Numbered from the stretch's first letter, positions 1-8,268 are shown. The stretch: 64,000 bases of DNA from Lysobacteraceae bacterium SCN 69-320 (GCA_001725155.1 MEFP01000011.1:1-64000), one strand, 5' to 3'. A program made the numbers and translations. The notes: a model not told the origin generated them from the sequence alone.

Positions 1-67
1 GAGGAAGGCAATGCTCAATCGTCGCGAATTGCTCAGCGGTTATCTCCATGCGCGTAGTTTCGCGCAT
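1..67 (-). CDS. IS5-family transposase, N-terminal fragment (runs off window)
   Basis: This is the start of a transposase that continues beyond the left edge. Two in-frame ATG codons are possible, at 67 and at 49; the second gives MEITAEQFATIEHCLP, which matches how this transposase group normally begins. The catalytic DDE residues would lie outside the window. Both start codons sit inside the arms of a 13-bp hairpin, so translation from transcripts entering from rnfB may be suppressed. The family assignment rests on about 16 residues only and comes from memory of the family, not from a search. Confidence 0.5.
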   Translation of the reverse strand, partial: MRETTRMEITAEQFATIEHCLP

Positions 68-73
68 GGAGAT
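42..73 (-). promoter_or_regulatory. 13-bp perfect hairpin over the transposase start codons
   Basis: Bases 42-54 and 61-73 are perfect inverted repeats (ATCTCCATGCGCG and its complement) around a 6-base loop. Each arm contains one of the two candidate transposase ATG codons. No T-run follows, so it is not a typical intrinsic terminator. A hairpin that hides the start codon in read-through transcripts is known from other insertion sequences such as IS10 and IS50; the same role here is inferred. Confidence 0.55.
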
Positions 74-99
74 TCAGACGGCAATAGTGTTAACACGCC

Positions 100-597
100 C
101 TAGTTGGACGGTATTCCCATCGCAATACAATCCACCGGACAAGGCACCAAACAAAGCCCGCACCCCGTGCATTCCTCGGTCAACACCGAATGCATGACCT
201 GCGGCGCCCCAAGAATCGCATCGACCGGGCAGACCTGTATGCATTTGGTGCAGCCGATACAGACCGCTTCGTCGATGACGGCAACGGTGCGCGGGGTTTC
301 GACACCGTGGGCCGGATTCAGCGGTTTGAAGTCGCGGCCGAGCAGCGCGGCGAGCGCGCGGATGCCGGCTTCGCCGCCGGGTGGGCATTGGTTGATGTCG
401 GCGTCGCCGGCGGCGATGGCGTCGGCGTAGGGGCGGCAGCCGGCGTAGTGGCATTGGCCGCATTGGGTCTGCGGCAGCAGGGCGTCGATGCGGTCGGCAA
501 GCGGCGCGACGGGTTCGGTCGTCGCGGGCACGAGTTTATGCAGCGCGAACGCGAACAGCGCGGCGAGCAGCAGGATCAGCGACAGGGCGGCGAGCAT
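100..597 (-). CDS. rnfB: RnfB-like electron transport iron-sulfur protein, probably C-terminally shortened
   Basis: RnfB-type membrane-anchored ferredoxin subunit. A hydrophobic anchor spans residues 2-20. A 4Fe-4S domain has cysteines at 46, 49, 54 and 71, and two ferredoxin-type CxxCxxCxxxCP clusters lie at 113-123 and 143-153. The protein ends only about a dozen residues after the last cluster cysteine, whereas classical RnfB carries a further tail of roughly 30 residues. The stop codon TAG at 102-100 lies exactly at the junction with the insertion sequence, so the tail may have been lost by insertion. If CTAG was the original target, the stop is native instead. An RnfA-like gene and metG lie upstream; no rnfCDGE is present. 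Confidence 0.8.
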   Translation of the reverse strand: MLAALSLILLLAALFAFALHKLVPATTEPVAPLADRIDALLPQTQCGQCHYAGCRPYADAIAAGDADINQCPPGGEAGIRALAALLGRDFKPLNPAHGVETPRTVAVIDEAVCIGCTKCIQVCPVDAILGAPQVMHSVLTEECTGCGLCLVPCPVDCIAMGIPSN

Positions 598-616
598 CGC
601 GTAACGCGTCCCGGAT

Positions 617-1243
617 TCAGGTCACGAAGCCGGCCAGCCCTTGCGCGGCGAGTGCGAGCAGGCCGGCGTTGAGCAGGGACAGCGGCAGGCCGCGGAATGC
701 GGCAGGTGCTTCGCGCGGCTGCAGCCGCGCGTCGAGCGCGGCGAGGGCGAGCAGGGCCAGCGTGAAGCCGGCGCTGGCGAGAAAGCCGCGCAGTAGTGCA
801 GTGGCGAGATCGGGTGTCATGGCGGCCGGCACGAGGACGGCGATGGCCACGGCGTTCGCCGCGATCAGCGGCCAGGCGGCATCGCGCAAGGCTGCGCGCC
901 AGCGCGTGGTCGCGAACGCGGTCAGCGCTGTCACCGCGGCGGCCAGCGGCAGCACGAGGAAGGCCGTCGAATGCAGCAGGGCCAGCGGCGCGAGCGCCTG
1001 CTGCACGGTCCAGCCGGCGACGGCCGTCAGGCAGACGACGAGCGCGCTCAGCACGCCGTGCACGGCGAGGTCGCGCAGCGGCGTCGCGGGCGCTTCGGCG
1101 ACCTTCAGTGACGACGCGGATTCCGGTGCTGCGACATCCCGCTGCGACGACCGCACCGCGGGCGTCGTTGCCGCGGTGCCCAGCAACACCCGATTGGCCA
1201 GCGCCAGCGCGACCAGACTCGCGATCAGCGCGCCGCCGTCCAT
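617..1243 (-). CDS. RnfA/RnfE-like (Rnf-Nqr domain) inner membrane protein
   Basis: A 208-residue hydrophobic protein with about six membrane segments, resembling the RnfA/RnfE/NqrD/NqrE fold. A soluble stretch of about 35 residues (roughly 22-57, rich in Ala, Ser and Thr) follows the first helix and is unusual for RnfA. It starts 4 bases after the metG stop and ends 19 bases before rnfB, so the three genes form one leftward unit. In related Lysobacterales a similar Rnf-Nqr protein sits between metG and rnfB. The exact redox partner is unknown because the other Rnf subunits are absent here. Confidence 0.65.
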   Translation of the reverse strand: MDGGALIASLVALALANRVLLGTAATTPAVRSSQRDVAAPESASSLKVAEAPATPLRDLAVHGVLSALVVCLTAVAGWTVQQALAPLALLHSTAFLVLPLAAAVTALTAFATTRWRAALRDAAWPLIAANAVAIAVLVPAAMTPDLATALLRGFLASAGFTLALLALAALDARLQPREAPAAFRGLPLSLLNAGLLALAAQGLAGFVT

Positions 1244-1247
1244 CGGG

Positions 1248-3407
1248 TTACTTGACCGGCATGCCCGCGCTCGCGCCGGCGTCGACGTCGAGCAGGTGCA
1301 GGTCGTCGCCGCCGCTGCCGGCGGACAGGATCATGCCTTCGGAGATACCGAAGCGCATCTTGCGCGGCGCGAGGTTGGCGATGAACACGACCTTGCGGCC
1401 GACGAGTTTTTCCGGTTCCGCGTAGGCGCCGCGGATGCCCGAGAAGATCTGGCGCTTGCCGAGTTCGCCGGCGTCGAGTTCGAAGCGCAGCAGCTTGTCG
1501 GAGCCGTCGACGAATTCGCAGGCCGTGACCAGGCCGATGCGCAGGTCGAGCTTTGCGAAATCGTCGATGCCGATGGTGGCAGCAGCGCCGGGCGCGGCAT
1601 TCGCGTTCGGCGCCGTCGTGGAAGCAGCAGCGGCAGCCGCCTTGGCTTCATTCGCGGGCTTTGCCGGCTTGGCGGGCTTCGCGGCGGTGTCGGCAGCCGC
1701 GGCAGGCTGCAGGTCTTCGGTACTGGCGGCGGTCATGGTCTCGATCTGTTTGGGGTCCACGCGCGTCAGCAGCGGCTGGAATTCGCGCAGGCAATGGTTG
1801 AGCAGCGGCTGGCTGATGCGGTGCCAGCTGTCGAGCGTATCGGCGAGGAAGTGTTCGGCGCGCGCGACGGTGGCCGGCAGCACGGGCTTCAGGCACGCGG
1901 CGAGCACGCGGAACAGGTTCAGGCCCTGCGTGCAGACGGCGAGCAGCTCGGTATCGGCGCCTTCCTGCTTGGCGATGACCCAGGGCTTTTTGTCGTCGAT
2001 GTAGCGGTTGGCTTCATCCGCGAGCGCCATGGTCTGGCGGATCGCGCGGCTGAATTCGCCGTCGTCGTAGGACTGCTGCACCTCGCTCGCCGCGGCGACG
2101 AAGCGCGCGTACATGGCCTCATCGGGCAATGCCTGCGCGAGCACGCCGGCGAAGCGCTTGTTGACGAAGCCGGCGCAGCGGCTGGCGATGTTGACGAACT
2201 TGCCGACGAGATCGGCGTTGACGCGCGCGACGAAGTCGTCGAGGTTCAAGTCCAGATCGTCGACGCCGGCGCCGGTCTTGGCGGCGAAGTAGTAGCGCAG
2301 GTATTCCGGATCGAGGCCCGCATCGAGGTAGGTGCGCGCCTGGATGAAGGTGCCGCGCGACTTGGACATCTTCGCGCCGTTGACCGTGAGATAGCCGTTG
2401 ACGTGCAGCGCAGTCGGCGCGCGGTAGCCGGCGCCGTGCAGCATGGCCGGCCAGAACAGGCCGTGGAAATTGATGATGTCCTTGCCGATGAAGTGGTGCA
2501 GCTCGGTGGACGGATCGAAGTCGGCGCTGTCGCGGCGCAGGAACACGTCGTAGTCGCCGGTCTGCAGCGGATCGTGGGTGTTGGCGGCCTTACTGCCGCT
2601 GTCGCAGAGCGCCTTGAAGCTCGCGAGATAGCCGATCGGCGCGTCGAGCCAGACGTAGAAGAACTTGCCCGGCGCATCGGGAATCGCGAAGCCGAAGTAG
2701 GGCGCGTCGCGCGAGATGTCCCAGGCGCGCAGTTCGCCGTCGAGCCATTCGCGCAGCTTGGCCTTGACGCTGCTGTGGGCCGAGTCGCCGGACAGCCATT
2801 CACGCAGAAACTCGGTGAAGTGGCCGACTTCGAAGAAGTAGTGCTCGGACTCGCGCAGCACGGGCACGGCGCCCGAGACGACCGAGCGCGGGTTCTTCAG
2901 TTCGGTCGGCGCGTAGCTCGCACCGCAGTGCTCGCAGTTGTCGCCGTACTGGTCGGGCGTGCCGCAGTTCGGGCATTCGCCCTTGATGTAGCGGTCCGGC
3001 AGGAACATGGACTTGACCGGATCGTAGAGCTGCTCGATCACACGCGGCACAATGTGGCCTTCGAGGCGCAGGCGCCGGTAGATCTCCTCGGCGAGCTGGC
3101 GGTTCTCGTCGCTGTGCGTGGTGTGGTAGTGGTCGAAAGCGACGCCGAAATCGCGGAAATCCGCTTCGTGGGACTGGCGGATCGGTTCGATGAACGCTTC
3201 GGGGGCGAGGCCTTCCTTCTCGGCGGCCAGCATGATCGGGGTGCCGTGGGCGTCGTCGGCGCAGACGAAATGCACGACATTGCCGCTCATGCGCTGCGCG
3301 CGGGTCCAGATGTCGCCCTGGGTATAGCCGACGAGATGGCCCAGGTGCAGCGGGCCGTTGGCATAGGGCAGGGCGCAGGTGACGAGTAGGCGACGCGGCG
3401 AAGTCAT
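1248..3407 (-). CDS. metG: Methionyl-tRNA synthetase with C-terminal tRNA-binding domain
   Basis: Class I aminoacyl-tRNA synthetase charging tRNA-Met in the cytosol. The HIGH-type motif is HLGHL at residues 21-25 and the KMSKS motif is at 346-350. The zinc knuckle has cysteines 145, 148, 158 and 161. An anticodon-binding helical domain follows, then a low-complexity Ala/Lys/Pro linker at about 565-605 and an EMAP/OB-fold tRNA-binding (dimerisation) domain to residue 719. The length matches the long MetG form. It is first in a leftward unit with the RnfA-like gene and rnfB. Confidence 0.97.
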   Translation of the reverse strand: MTSPRRLLVTCALPYANGPLHLGHLVGYTQGDIWTRAQRMSGNVVHFVCADDAHGTPIMLAAEKEGLAPEAFIEPIRQSHEADFRDFGVAFDHYHTTHSDENRQLAEEIYRRLRLEGHIVPRVIEQLYDPVKSMFLPDRYIKGECPNCGTPDQYGDNCEHCGASYAPTELKNPRSVVSGAVPVLRESEHYFFEVGHFTEFLREWLSGDSAHSSVKAKLREWLDGELRAWDISRDAPYFGFAIPDAPGKFFYVWLDAPIGYLASFKALCDSGSKAANTHDPLQTGDYDVFLRRDSADFDPSTELHHFIGKDIINFHGLFWPAMLHGAGYRAPTALHVNGYLTVNGAKMSKSRGTFIQARTYLDAGLDPEYLRYYFAAKTGAGVDDLDLNLDDFVARVNADLVGKFVNIASRCAGFVNKRFAGVLAQALPDEAMYARFVAAASEVQQSYDDGEFSRAIRQTMALADEANRYIDDKKPWVIAKQEGADTELLAVCTQGLNLFRVLAACLKPVLPATVARAEHFLADTLDSWHRISQPLLNHCLREFQPLLTRVDPKQIETMTAASTEDLQPAAAADTAAKPAKPAKPANEAKAAAAAASTTAPNANAAPGAAATIGIDDFAKLDLRIGLVTACEFVDGSDKLLRFELDAGELGKRQIFSGIRGAYAEPEKLVGRKVVFIANLAPRKMRFGISEGMILSAGSGGDDLHLLDVDAGASAGMPVK

Positions 3408-3564
3408 CCGATGGCTTCCGGGCTGGGCTGTTGCGGCTCCGGATTATGCCATGCGGGGCCGGTGCGGCTGCGGAGGCGGCGTTGAGCAGGCCGCGATCGA
3501 GGGGCTGGTGCTATTGCCTGTTGGCTCGCAGGAGCGATGGCGCAGAACGCGTCGGTTACACGCG

Positions 3565-3840
3565 AAACCCATCCCCACCCATGCCCTCCCCTTGAAGGGG
3601 AGGGTTTGTCACGCCTGGAAGGAGAGTGCTTGTCACGATTGCCGGGCCGGTAGGCGTTCGCGGCGTGGGAAACAGTGTTTTCGACGGGATGCCCACGCTA
3701 ACCATGAGGGCCAGCTTGGCGATGAGGCCCAGTTCCTTGAGGGAGCCGGTCAATGCGGCGCGTGTCAGCGCATTGACCCCTCGGCGAGTCACAAAAAACC
3801 CTCCCCTTCAAGGGGAGGGCATGGGTGGGGATGGGGTTTG
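3565..3840. repeat. MITE-like module: two inverted copies of a palindromic intergenic repeat
   Basis: Two copies of a ~40-base unit (CCCATCCCCACCCATGCCCT followed by CCCCTTGAAGGGGAGGG) occur in opposite orientation at about 3565-3613 and 3788-3840, separated by ~175 bases. Each copy contains its own CCCTCCCC/GGGGAGGG hairpin. The whole stretch lies in the 517-base spacer between metG and a lipoprotein gene, which otherwise holds no gene. The same unit recurs twice near 9041-9307. Short minus-strand reading frames over it have repeat-derived translations and no family features, so I do not call a gene. Confidence 0.8.
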
Positions 3841-3924
3841 CGCTGCCGCTAAGGCAAGAAGGGTGGCTAAACACCCGCAGCGCACTCGTTTGAGGCCCCC
3901 GCCGCAGACGCCGGACCAGGTGTT

Positions 3925-4392
3925 TCAGAAGTTCCGGCAACCCGCCTGGGCCAGTCGCGGCTGCAGCTTTTCCTGGATGTCGAGGCAGGACTTGGACAGG
4001 TCGGCGGCCTTGAACTTGGCGGCGTTCATCGCGACCACGTATTCCGAGCGCAGGCTTTCGCGGGCCTCGGGCGACAGCGCGCCGCTGTTGACGCACTGGC
4101 GCAGCTTCTCGGCGAACTGGTCGCATTCGAGGCGGCCGGTCGGGCGTACCTTGGGCATGTCGCCCGGGCGGTCGGTGTTGTCGAGCTCGATCGGGTTGTG
4201 GGCGACCGGCCGGCGCGAGGCGGCGTCGCTACCCGGGCCGCGCGGGTCGTGGATGGCGGCCTCGCGCGTGTCCGCGGTTTCCTTGGCGACGCCGGCGGCG
4301 GCGTCCTTGGCCGGGGGCGGCGCCTCGCCGGAGCAGGCCGCGACGGCGGCGCACAGGGCGAAGGCAAGCGAAATTCGGGAGCTCGAACGCAT
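3925..4392 (-). CDS. Small lipoprotein of unknown function
   Basis: A 155-residue exported protein. I chose the ATG at 4392 because it has an AAGGA ribosome site about 9 bases upstream and begins a proper lipoprotein signal: basic N-terminus MRSSSR, a hydrophobic core and a V-A-A-C lipobox with Cys20. A Pro/Ala-rich disordered stretch follows. The C-terminal half has several cysteines (patterns ECDQF, RQCVN, KSCLD, AGCRN) and is mostly helical. I do not recognise a family. It is transcribed leftward, divergent from mrp. Confidence 0.6.
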   Translation of the reverse strand: MRSSSRISLAFALCAAVAACSGEAPPPAKDAAAGVAKETADTREAAIHDPRGPGSDAASRRPVAHNPIELDNTDRPGDMPKVRPTGRLECDQFAEKLRQCVNSGALSPEARESLRSEYVVAMNAAKFKAADLSKSCLDIQEKLQPRLAQAGCRNF

Positions 4393-4536
4393 GAGGAAAT
4401 CCTTGGGGGACGAGAGGCGCGGCGCGCAGGATGCCGGCGCCGAGGGCGGATCGCAATGCGGCGGGCGGGTTGGCCCGGCTCTGCGCAGCGCGGGGTTTGA
4501 CACTACAATCCGCGCCTAAGTTTCCCAGGAGCAGTT

Positions 4537-5628
4537 ATGACCCAGGTTACCGAGGCCCTGGTGCGGCAGGCGCTGGCCGCCGTGCAGGACCCGCATACGG
4601 GCAGCGACATCGTCAGCAGCGGCGCCGTGCGCGCGGTCGGCATCGCCGGTTCGCGCGTGTCGGTGGATGTGCAGCTGAGCTATCCCGCCGCCGGCTGGCA
4701 GGGCGAACTCGCCGCGCAGATCCAGCGCGTGCTCGAGGCGCTGCCGGAAGTCGAAGCGGCCGTCGCGACCGTCTCGTTCCGCGTCTATGCCCATCAGGTG
4801 CAGAAGGATCTGAGTCCGCTGCCGGGCGTGCGCAACATCGTCGCCGTTGCCTCGGGCAAGGGCGGCGTCGGCAAGTCCACGACGGCGGTCAATCTCGCCC
4901 TGGCGCTGTCGGCCGAAGGCGCCCGCGTCGGCGTACTCGACGCCGACGTCTACGGCCCCTCGCTGCCGCTCTTGACCGGCACCTCGGGCAAGCCGGAAAG
5001 CCCCGACGGCCAGAATTTCACGCCCAAGCGCAATCACGACCTGCAGATCATGAGCATCGGCTACATGATCGAGGAGGACACGCCGGTGATCTGGCGCGGT
5101 CCCATGGTCACGCAGGCGCTGATGCAGCTGGCGACGAACACGCTCTGGGACGAGCTCGACTACCTCGTCATCGACTTCCCGCCGGGCACCGGCGACATCG
5201 CCCTGACCCTGGCCCAGCGCATTCCGATGAGCGCCGCGGTCATCGTCACGACGCCGCAGGACATCGCGCTGATCGACGCGAAGAAGGCGCTGAAGATGTT
5301 CGGCAAGGTCGAGGTGCCGGTGCTCGGCATCATCGAGAACATGGCCACGCACGTCTGCTCGCACTGCGGGCACGAGGAACCGATCTTCGGCCAGGGCGGC
5401 GGCGAGCGCATGGCGCAGCAGTATGGTGTGCCGCTGCTGGGTTCCCTGCCGCTGGACATCCGCATCCGCAGCGAGGCCGATGCGGGCACGCCCAGCGTGA
5501 TCGCCGCGCCGCAGTCGGACATCGCGCTGCGCTACCGCGAGATTGCCCGGCGCGTGGCGGCGAAGCTGTCGCTGCAGGCGCGCAACAAGGCCATCCAGTT
5601 CCCGAAGATCGTGATCCAGAACACCTGA
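4537..5628 (+). CDS. mrp: Mrp/ApbC-type iron-sulfur cluster carrier ATPase
   Basis: P-loop ATPase that carries and transfers Fe-S clusters in the cytosol. An N-terminal DUF59/MIP18-like domain covers about residues 1-90, then a deviant Walker A SGKGGVGKST at 106-115. The cluster-binding CxxC is Cys274 and Cys277 in the HVCSHCGHEE motif. The length of 363 residues is normal. An AGGAG ribosome site precedes the ATG by 7 bases. A TACAAT hexamer at 4504-4509 is a possible -10 element. dcd follows about 100 bases downstream on the same strand. Confidence 0.95.
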   Translation: MTQVTEALVRQALAAVQDPHTGSDIVSSGAVRAVGIAGSRVSVDVQLSYPAAGWQGELAAQIQRVLEALPEVEAAVATVSFRVYAHQVQKDLSPLPGVRNIVAVASGKGGVGKSTTAVNLALALSAEGARVGVLDADVYGPSLPLLTGTSGKPESPDGQNFTPKRNHDLQIMSIGYMIEEDTPVIWRGPMVTQALMQLATNTLWDELDYLVIDFPPGTGDIALTLAQRIPMSAAVIVTTPQDIALIDAKKALKMFGKVEVPVLGIIENMATHVCSHCGHEEPIFGQGGGERMAQQYGVPLLGSLPLDIRIRSEADAGTPSVIAAPQSDIALRYREIARRVAAKLSLQARNKAIQFPKIVIQNT

Positions 5629-5724
5629 GCGGCATCATTCGTGCCGGCAGCCGTCGCGCGGGCCTGCGCCGCCCGGCGCGGCGTCGACCTTCGTTCCCAA
5701 TGCGTTGCGGAAACCGAGCTACCC

Positions 5725-6294
5725 ATGAGCATCAAGTCCGACAAGTGGATACGCCGCATGGCCGAGAGCCACGGCATGATCGAGCCGTTCGAGCCGGGCC
5801 AGGTGCGCCAGAACGCCTCCGGCGGCAAGCTGATTTCCTACGGCACGTCGAGCTACGGCTACGACGTGCGCTGCGCCGACGAGTTCAAGGTGTTCACCAA
5901 CATCAACTCCACGATCGTCGACCCGAAGTCGTTCGATCCCAAGAGCTTCGTCGACGTCAAGAGCGAGGTCTGCATCATTCCGCCGAACTCCTTCGCGCTC
6001 GCGCGCACGGTGGAATACTTCCGCATTCCGCGCCGCGTGCTGACGATCTGCCTCGGCAAGTCGACCTATGCGCGCTGCGGCATCATCGTCAACGTGACGC
6101 CGCTGGAGCCGGAATGGGAAGGCCACGTCACCCTGGAGTTCTCCAACACCACGCCGCTGCCGGCGCGCATCTACGCCAACGAAGGCGTGGCGCAGATGCT
6201 GTTTCTCGAATCCGACGAGGAGTGCGAGACCAGCTACGCCGATCGCGGCGGCAAGTACCAGGGCCAGCGCGGCGTGACCCTGCCGCGGACCTGA
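5725..6294 (+). CDS. dcd: dCTP deaminase
   Basis: Converts dCTP to dUTP as the first step of dTMP supply. The ATG at 5725 gives the standard N-terminus [12 protein letters not shown] and 189 residues, the usual size for the trimeric enzyme. Family signatures are visible: the [12 protein letters not shown] segment near residue 36, the catalytic-Glu region [19 protein letters not shown], and the C-terminal [18 protein letters not shown]. It lies between mrp and a small lipoprotein gene on the same strand and may share transcription with mrp. Confidence 0.96.
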   Translation: MSIKSDKWIRRMAESHGMIEPFEPGQVRQNASGGKLISYGTSSYGYDVRCADEFKVFTNINSTIVDPKSFDPKSFVDVKSEVCIIPPNSFALARTVEYFRIPRRVLTICLGKSTYARCGIIVNVTPLEPEWEGHVTLEFSNTTPLPARIYANEGVAQMLFLESDEECETSYADRGGKYQGQRGVTLPRT

Positions 6295-6412
6295 ACCGCG
6301 GGCTGCGCGTTGCCGAAAGCGCGCGCTCGCCGGGCTGCGCTGGCTTCTATTGCCGGCTGCGGGTTTGCTGTACGCTGCGTGCCTTTCCGTTTTCGCCAAC
6401 CAGGACAGCCAG

Positions 6413-6817
6413 ATGCAATACCGTGCCCTGAACCGCATCCTGCGTGGATCGCTGCTCGCCCTGTTCGCCGCGCTGCTGCTCAGCGCCTGCGGCGGCAAGA
6501 CGCGTCCCGACGCGGTGGCCGCGCCGAACATTCCGGCCAGCTTCGACATCACGCTGCTGCCGGAGAAGGACGGCCAGTTCGATCTCAACGGCGCGACCCT
6601 GTCGGAAGAAGACGTCAAGGGCCATCTGCGCTATCTGCGCGACCAGAACAAGCCGGCGCAGAGCGTGTTCCTCAAGCGCGAGGGCAAGCAGAAAGTGACC
6701 GACCGCCACGTGCAGGGTCTGGCGCGCATCGGCTTCGAGCTCAAGGTGCATACCTTCCTGCAGGAAAAGCCGGGCGCGGAGATCACCGAGATCCGTGTCG
6801 AAAGCGCGGCCAAGTGA
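6413..6817 (+). CDS. Lipoprotein with an ExbD/TolR-like periplasmic domain
   Basis: A 134-residue predicted lipoprotein. The ATG at 6413 has AGGAC upstream and starts a lipoprotein signal ending in L-L-S-A-C (Cys24). The mature part follows the layout of ExbD/TolR periplasmic domains: a strand ending in KDG, a strand FDLNGATLS, a helix ending HLRYL, a strand SVFLKREG, a helix around VQGLARIGF and a final strand. The ExbD of this window (57099-57530) shows the same order with the same DG turn. The single ExbD membrane helix with its conserved Asp is replaced here by a lipid anchor. No function is assigned. Confidence 0.55.
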   Translation: MQYRALNRILRGSLLALFAALLLSACGGKTRPDAVAAPNIPASFDITLLPEKDGQFDLNGATLSEEDVKGHLRYLRDQNKPAQSVFLKREGKQKVTDRHVQGLARIGFELKVHTFLQEKPGAEITEIRVESAAK

Positions 6818-6875
6818 TACGCCCCGTTCCTTCATTCATGCCGCGGCATTCGCGCCGCCATCTCCGGAGTCATTG

Positions 6876-7190
6876 ATGAAACGCATTCTGCTGGCCCTGT
6901 TCGCCACCTTCGGCCTGGCTTTCGCCGCGTATGCGGCCAAGGACGTCAAGGACGGCAACGCCTACGTCAAGGCGGTGCAGAAGGATCAGTTCCTGTTCCA
7001 GGGCAATCCGCTCGGCAAGAACATGCTGCTCGGCTCGCTGCAGGAGCTCAAGGACGAAGGCCAGCTGACCGGCGTCGTGCTGCGCAATGCCGGCGATGCC
7101 AGCCCCGAGCATCGCCATCTGATCAAGGTCATCGCCGACTACCTGCAGATCAAGGCCTACGACAAGGACCTGCAGCCGCTGGCTGACTGA
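6876..7190 (+). CDS. Small exported protein, possibly a second ExbD-like domain
   Basis: A 104-residue protein with a cleavable signal peptide (MKRILL start, cleavage near AYAAKD). The mature part follows a strand-helix-strand-helix order: a strand FLFQGNPLG, a helix SLQELKDE, a strand GVVLRN, a helix RHLIKVIADYL and a final short strand. This is similar to the preceding lipoprotein and, more weakly, to ExbD periplasmic domains, so it may be a diverged paralogue. It lies 58 bases after that gene and is followed by a terminator-like hairpin, so the two are probably co-transcribed. No established family was recognised. Confidence 0.5.
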   Translation: MKRILLALFATFGLAFAAYAAKDVKDGNAYVKAVQKDQFLFQGNPLGKNMLLGSLQELKDEGQLTGVVLRNAGDASPEHRHLIKVIADYLQIKAYDKDLQPLAD

Positions 7191-7197
7191 ACCGCGA

Positions 7198-7240
7198 CGG
7201 ACGCGACCTTGCCCCGTGCCGGTCGCGTCCGGTCAGATTT
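7198..7240 (+). terminator. Intrinsic terminator-like hairpin
   Basis: A perfect 11-bp stem (CGGACGCGACC at 7198-7208 with its complement at 7221-7231) and a 12-base loop are followed by a short AGATTT tail. It starts 8 bases after the stop of the small exported protein gene. Confidence 0.6.
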
Positions 7241-7274
7241 GGCCGCAGGATCGCGGCCGTGAAACTTTCGCCGG

Positions 7275-8042
7275 ATGCGGCTGTCGTGTGTTTCCATGTG
7301 CGCTAGATCGACCCGTCTGTTCGCCCTGTGCGCCGGCCTCTGCCTGACTGCGGCAGCGACGGCCGGGCCTTTGGGCTGGGCGCGCGCAAAGATCGCCGGC
7401 AAGCCCGAGGCGCCGAAGCCCGGCGTGGTCACGGCGCGGCCCGGCGCGGTGACCCTGCTGGCGGACCAACCGACGCGGCTGCCGGTCGACGCCGGCGCGC
7501 CCGAGGCCGAGCTGCCGCGCGGCCGCAGCTATTTCCGCCGCATCGAACTCGTCAAGCCGCTGGACGAGGCGCTGATCGAAGTGCGCGTGATCGCCCAGGA
7601 CGCCGGCGGCAAGCAGCGCACCGTGTTCAAGCCGCTGTTCTACCTGCTCGACGACGAAGGCGGCGTGCGCGAGACCGTCGTCGTCGATCCGCTGAACATC
7701 GACATACGGCCGTTCCAGCCCACCGCGCTGATCGGCTGCGTCAAGGTGGGTCAGCTCAGCCGTTTCCTCGTCGCGACGACCGAGAAAGACATCGGCGGGC
7801 ATTTCGAGTCGGGCTCGCGCAGTTCGGTCAAGGCCGCTTCCAAGGGCGGTTTCTACTACTCCACCGAAGCGGTCAAGGTGAAGCTGCCGTACGCCGCGAC
7901 CGGCGAACTCGTGCTGACGGTCAGTCCGAGCGCAAGCCGGCGCTGCGAGCCGGCCGCGACGGCAGACAGCAAGGGCGCGAAGTCCGACAAGAACGCCAAG
8001 CCGGACGGGAGCGCCGACGCGAAACAGTCTGCGGCGCGCTGA
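7275..8042 (+). CDS. Exported protein of unknown function, MalM-like pattern
   Basis: Signal peptide at the N-terminus (hydrophobic LFALCAGLCLTAAATAG); the start could also be the ATG at 7296, which gives a more usual signal length. The central part (about residues 80-215) is rich in beta strands and resembles MalM-type periplasmic proteins in its order: a YFRRIEL strand, FKPLFYLLDDEG, then KLPYAATGELVLTV. Some 40 C-terminal residues are a Lys/Asp/Ala-rich disordered tail. The MalM likeness is by eye only and no maltose genes are nearby. Confidence 0.45.
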   Translation: MRLSCVSMCARSTRLFALCAGLCLTAAATAGPLGWARAKIAGKPEAPKPGVVTARPGAVTLLADQPTRLPVDAGAPEAELPRGRSYFRRIELVKPLDEALIEVRVIAQDAGGKQRTVFKPLFYLLDDEGGVRETVVVDPLNIDIRPFQPTALIGCVKVGQLSRFLVATTEKDIGGHFESGSRSSVKAASKGGFYYSTEAVKVKLPYAATGELVLTVSPSASRRCEPAATADSKGAKSDKNAKPDGSADAKQSAAR

Positions 8043-8268
8043 GCCGTCACCGGCGAGCCGGTCACGACGGTAAGCCGCAGCGAAGTCCGACGAGCGCACC
8101 GCCCGGACAGGGGGCGAGTTCAAGCCGGTTGCGGTGAGTCGAGCCGACAATTGCCACAAAGCCAATTGATCGCCTTCGTTCAGTTGCGGCGCCGGATCGC
8201 CGTGACGGGTTTCCGTGCCGGCGATGCTTTGGCATGCTCGCGCTGCAGGGGACAGCGAGGAGAAGGCG

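Larger units (their letters stand above)
1..100 (-). mobile_element. Partial IS5-type insertion sequence (left window edge)
   Basis: The first 100 bases look like the left end of an insertion sequence whose transposase reads leftward out of the window. The outer end on the minus strand starts GGGCGTGTTAACAC and lies against a CTAG tetranucleotide at 100-103, which is a preferred IS5-group target. Inside it a reading frame begins with the pattern M-E-I-T-x-E-Q-F-x-x-I-E-x-C-L-P, which I recognise as the usual start of a group of IS5-family DDE transposases. Only one end is visible, so terminal inverted repeats and the target duplication cannot be confirmed. It directly abuts the 3' end of rnfB. 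Confidence 0.55.

Noticed and set aside
11-103. 30-residue plus-strand frame with a GAGGAAGG ribosome-like site at the left edge
   Set aside because: The opposite strand encodes a recognisable transposase start and the purine-rich site is its complement; the short peptide has no support.
669-3389. 906-residue reading frame antisense to metG
   Set aside because: It is the mirror of a GC-rich gene; MetG on the other strand has all catalytic motifs, and the antisense product is low-complexity without family features.
3556-3792. 78-residue frame between metG and the lipoprotein gene
   Set aside because: Its C-terminal part is the translated palindromic repeat; no start signal or family feature supports it.
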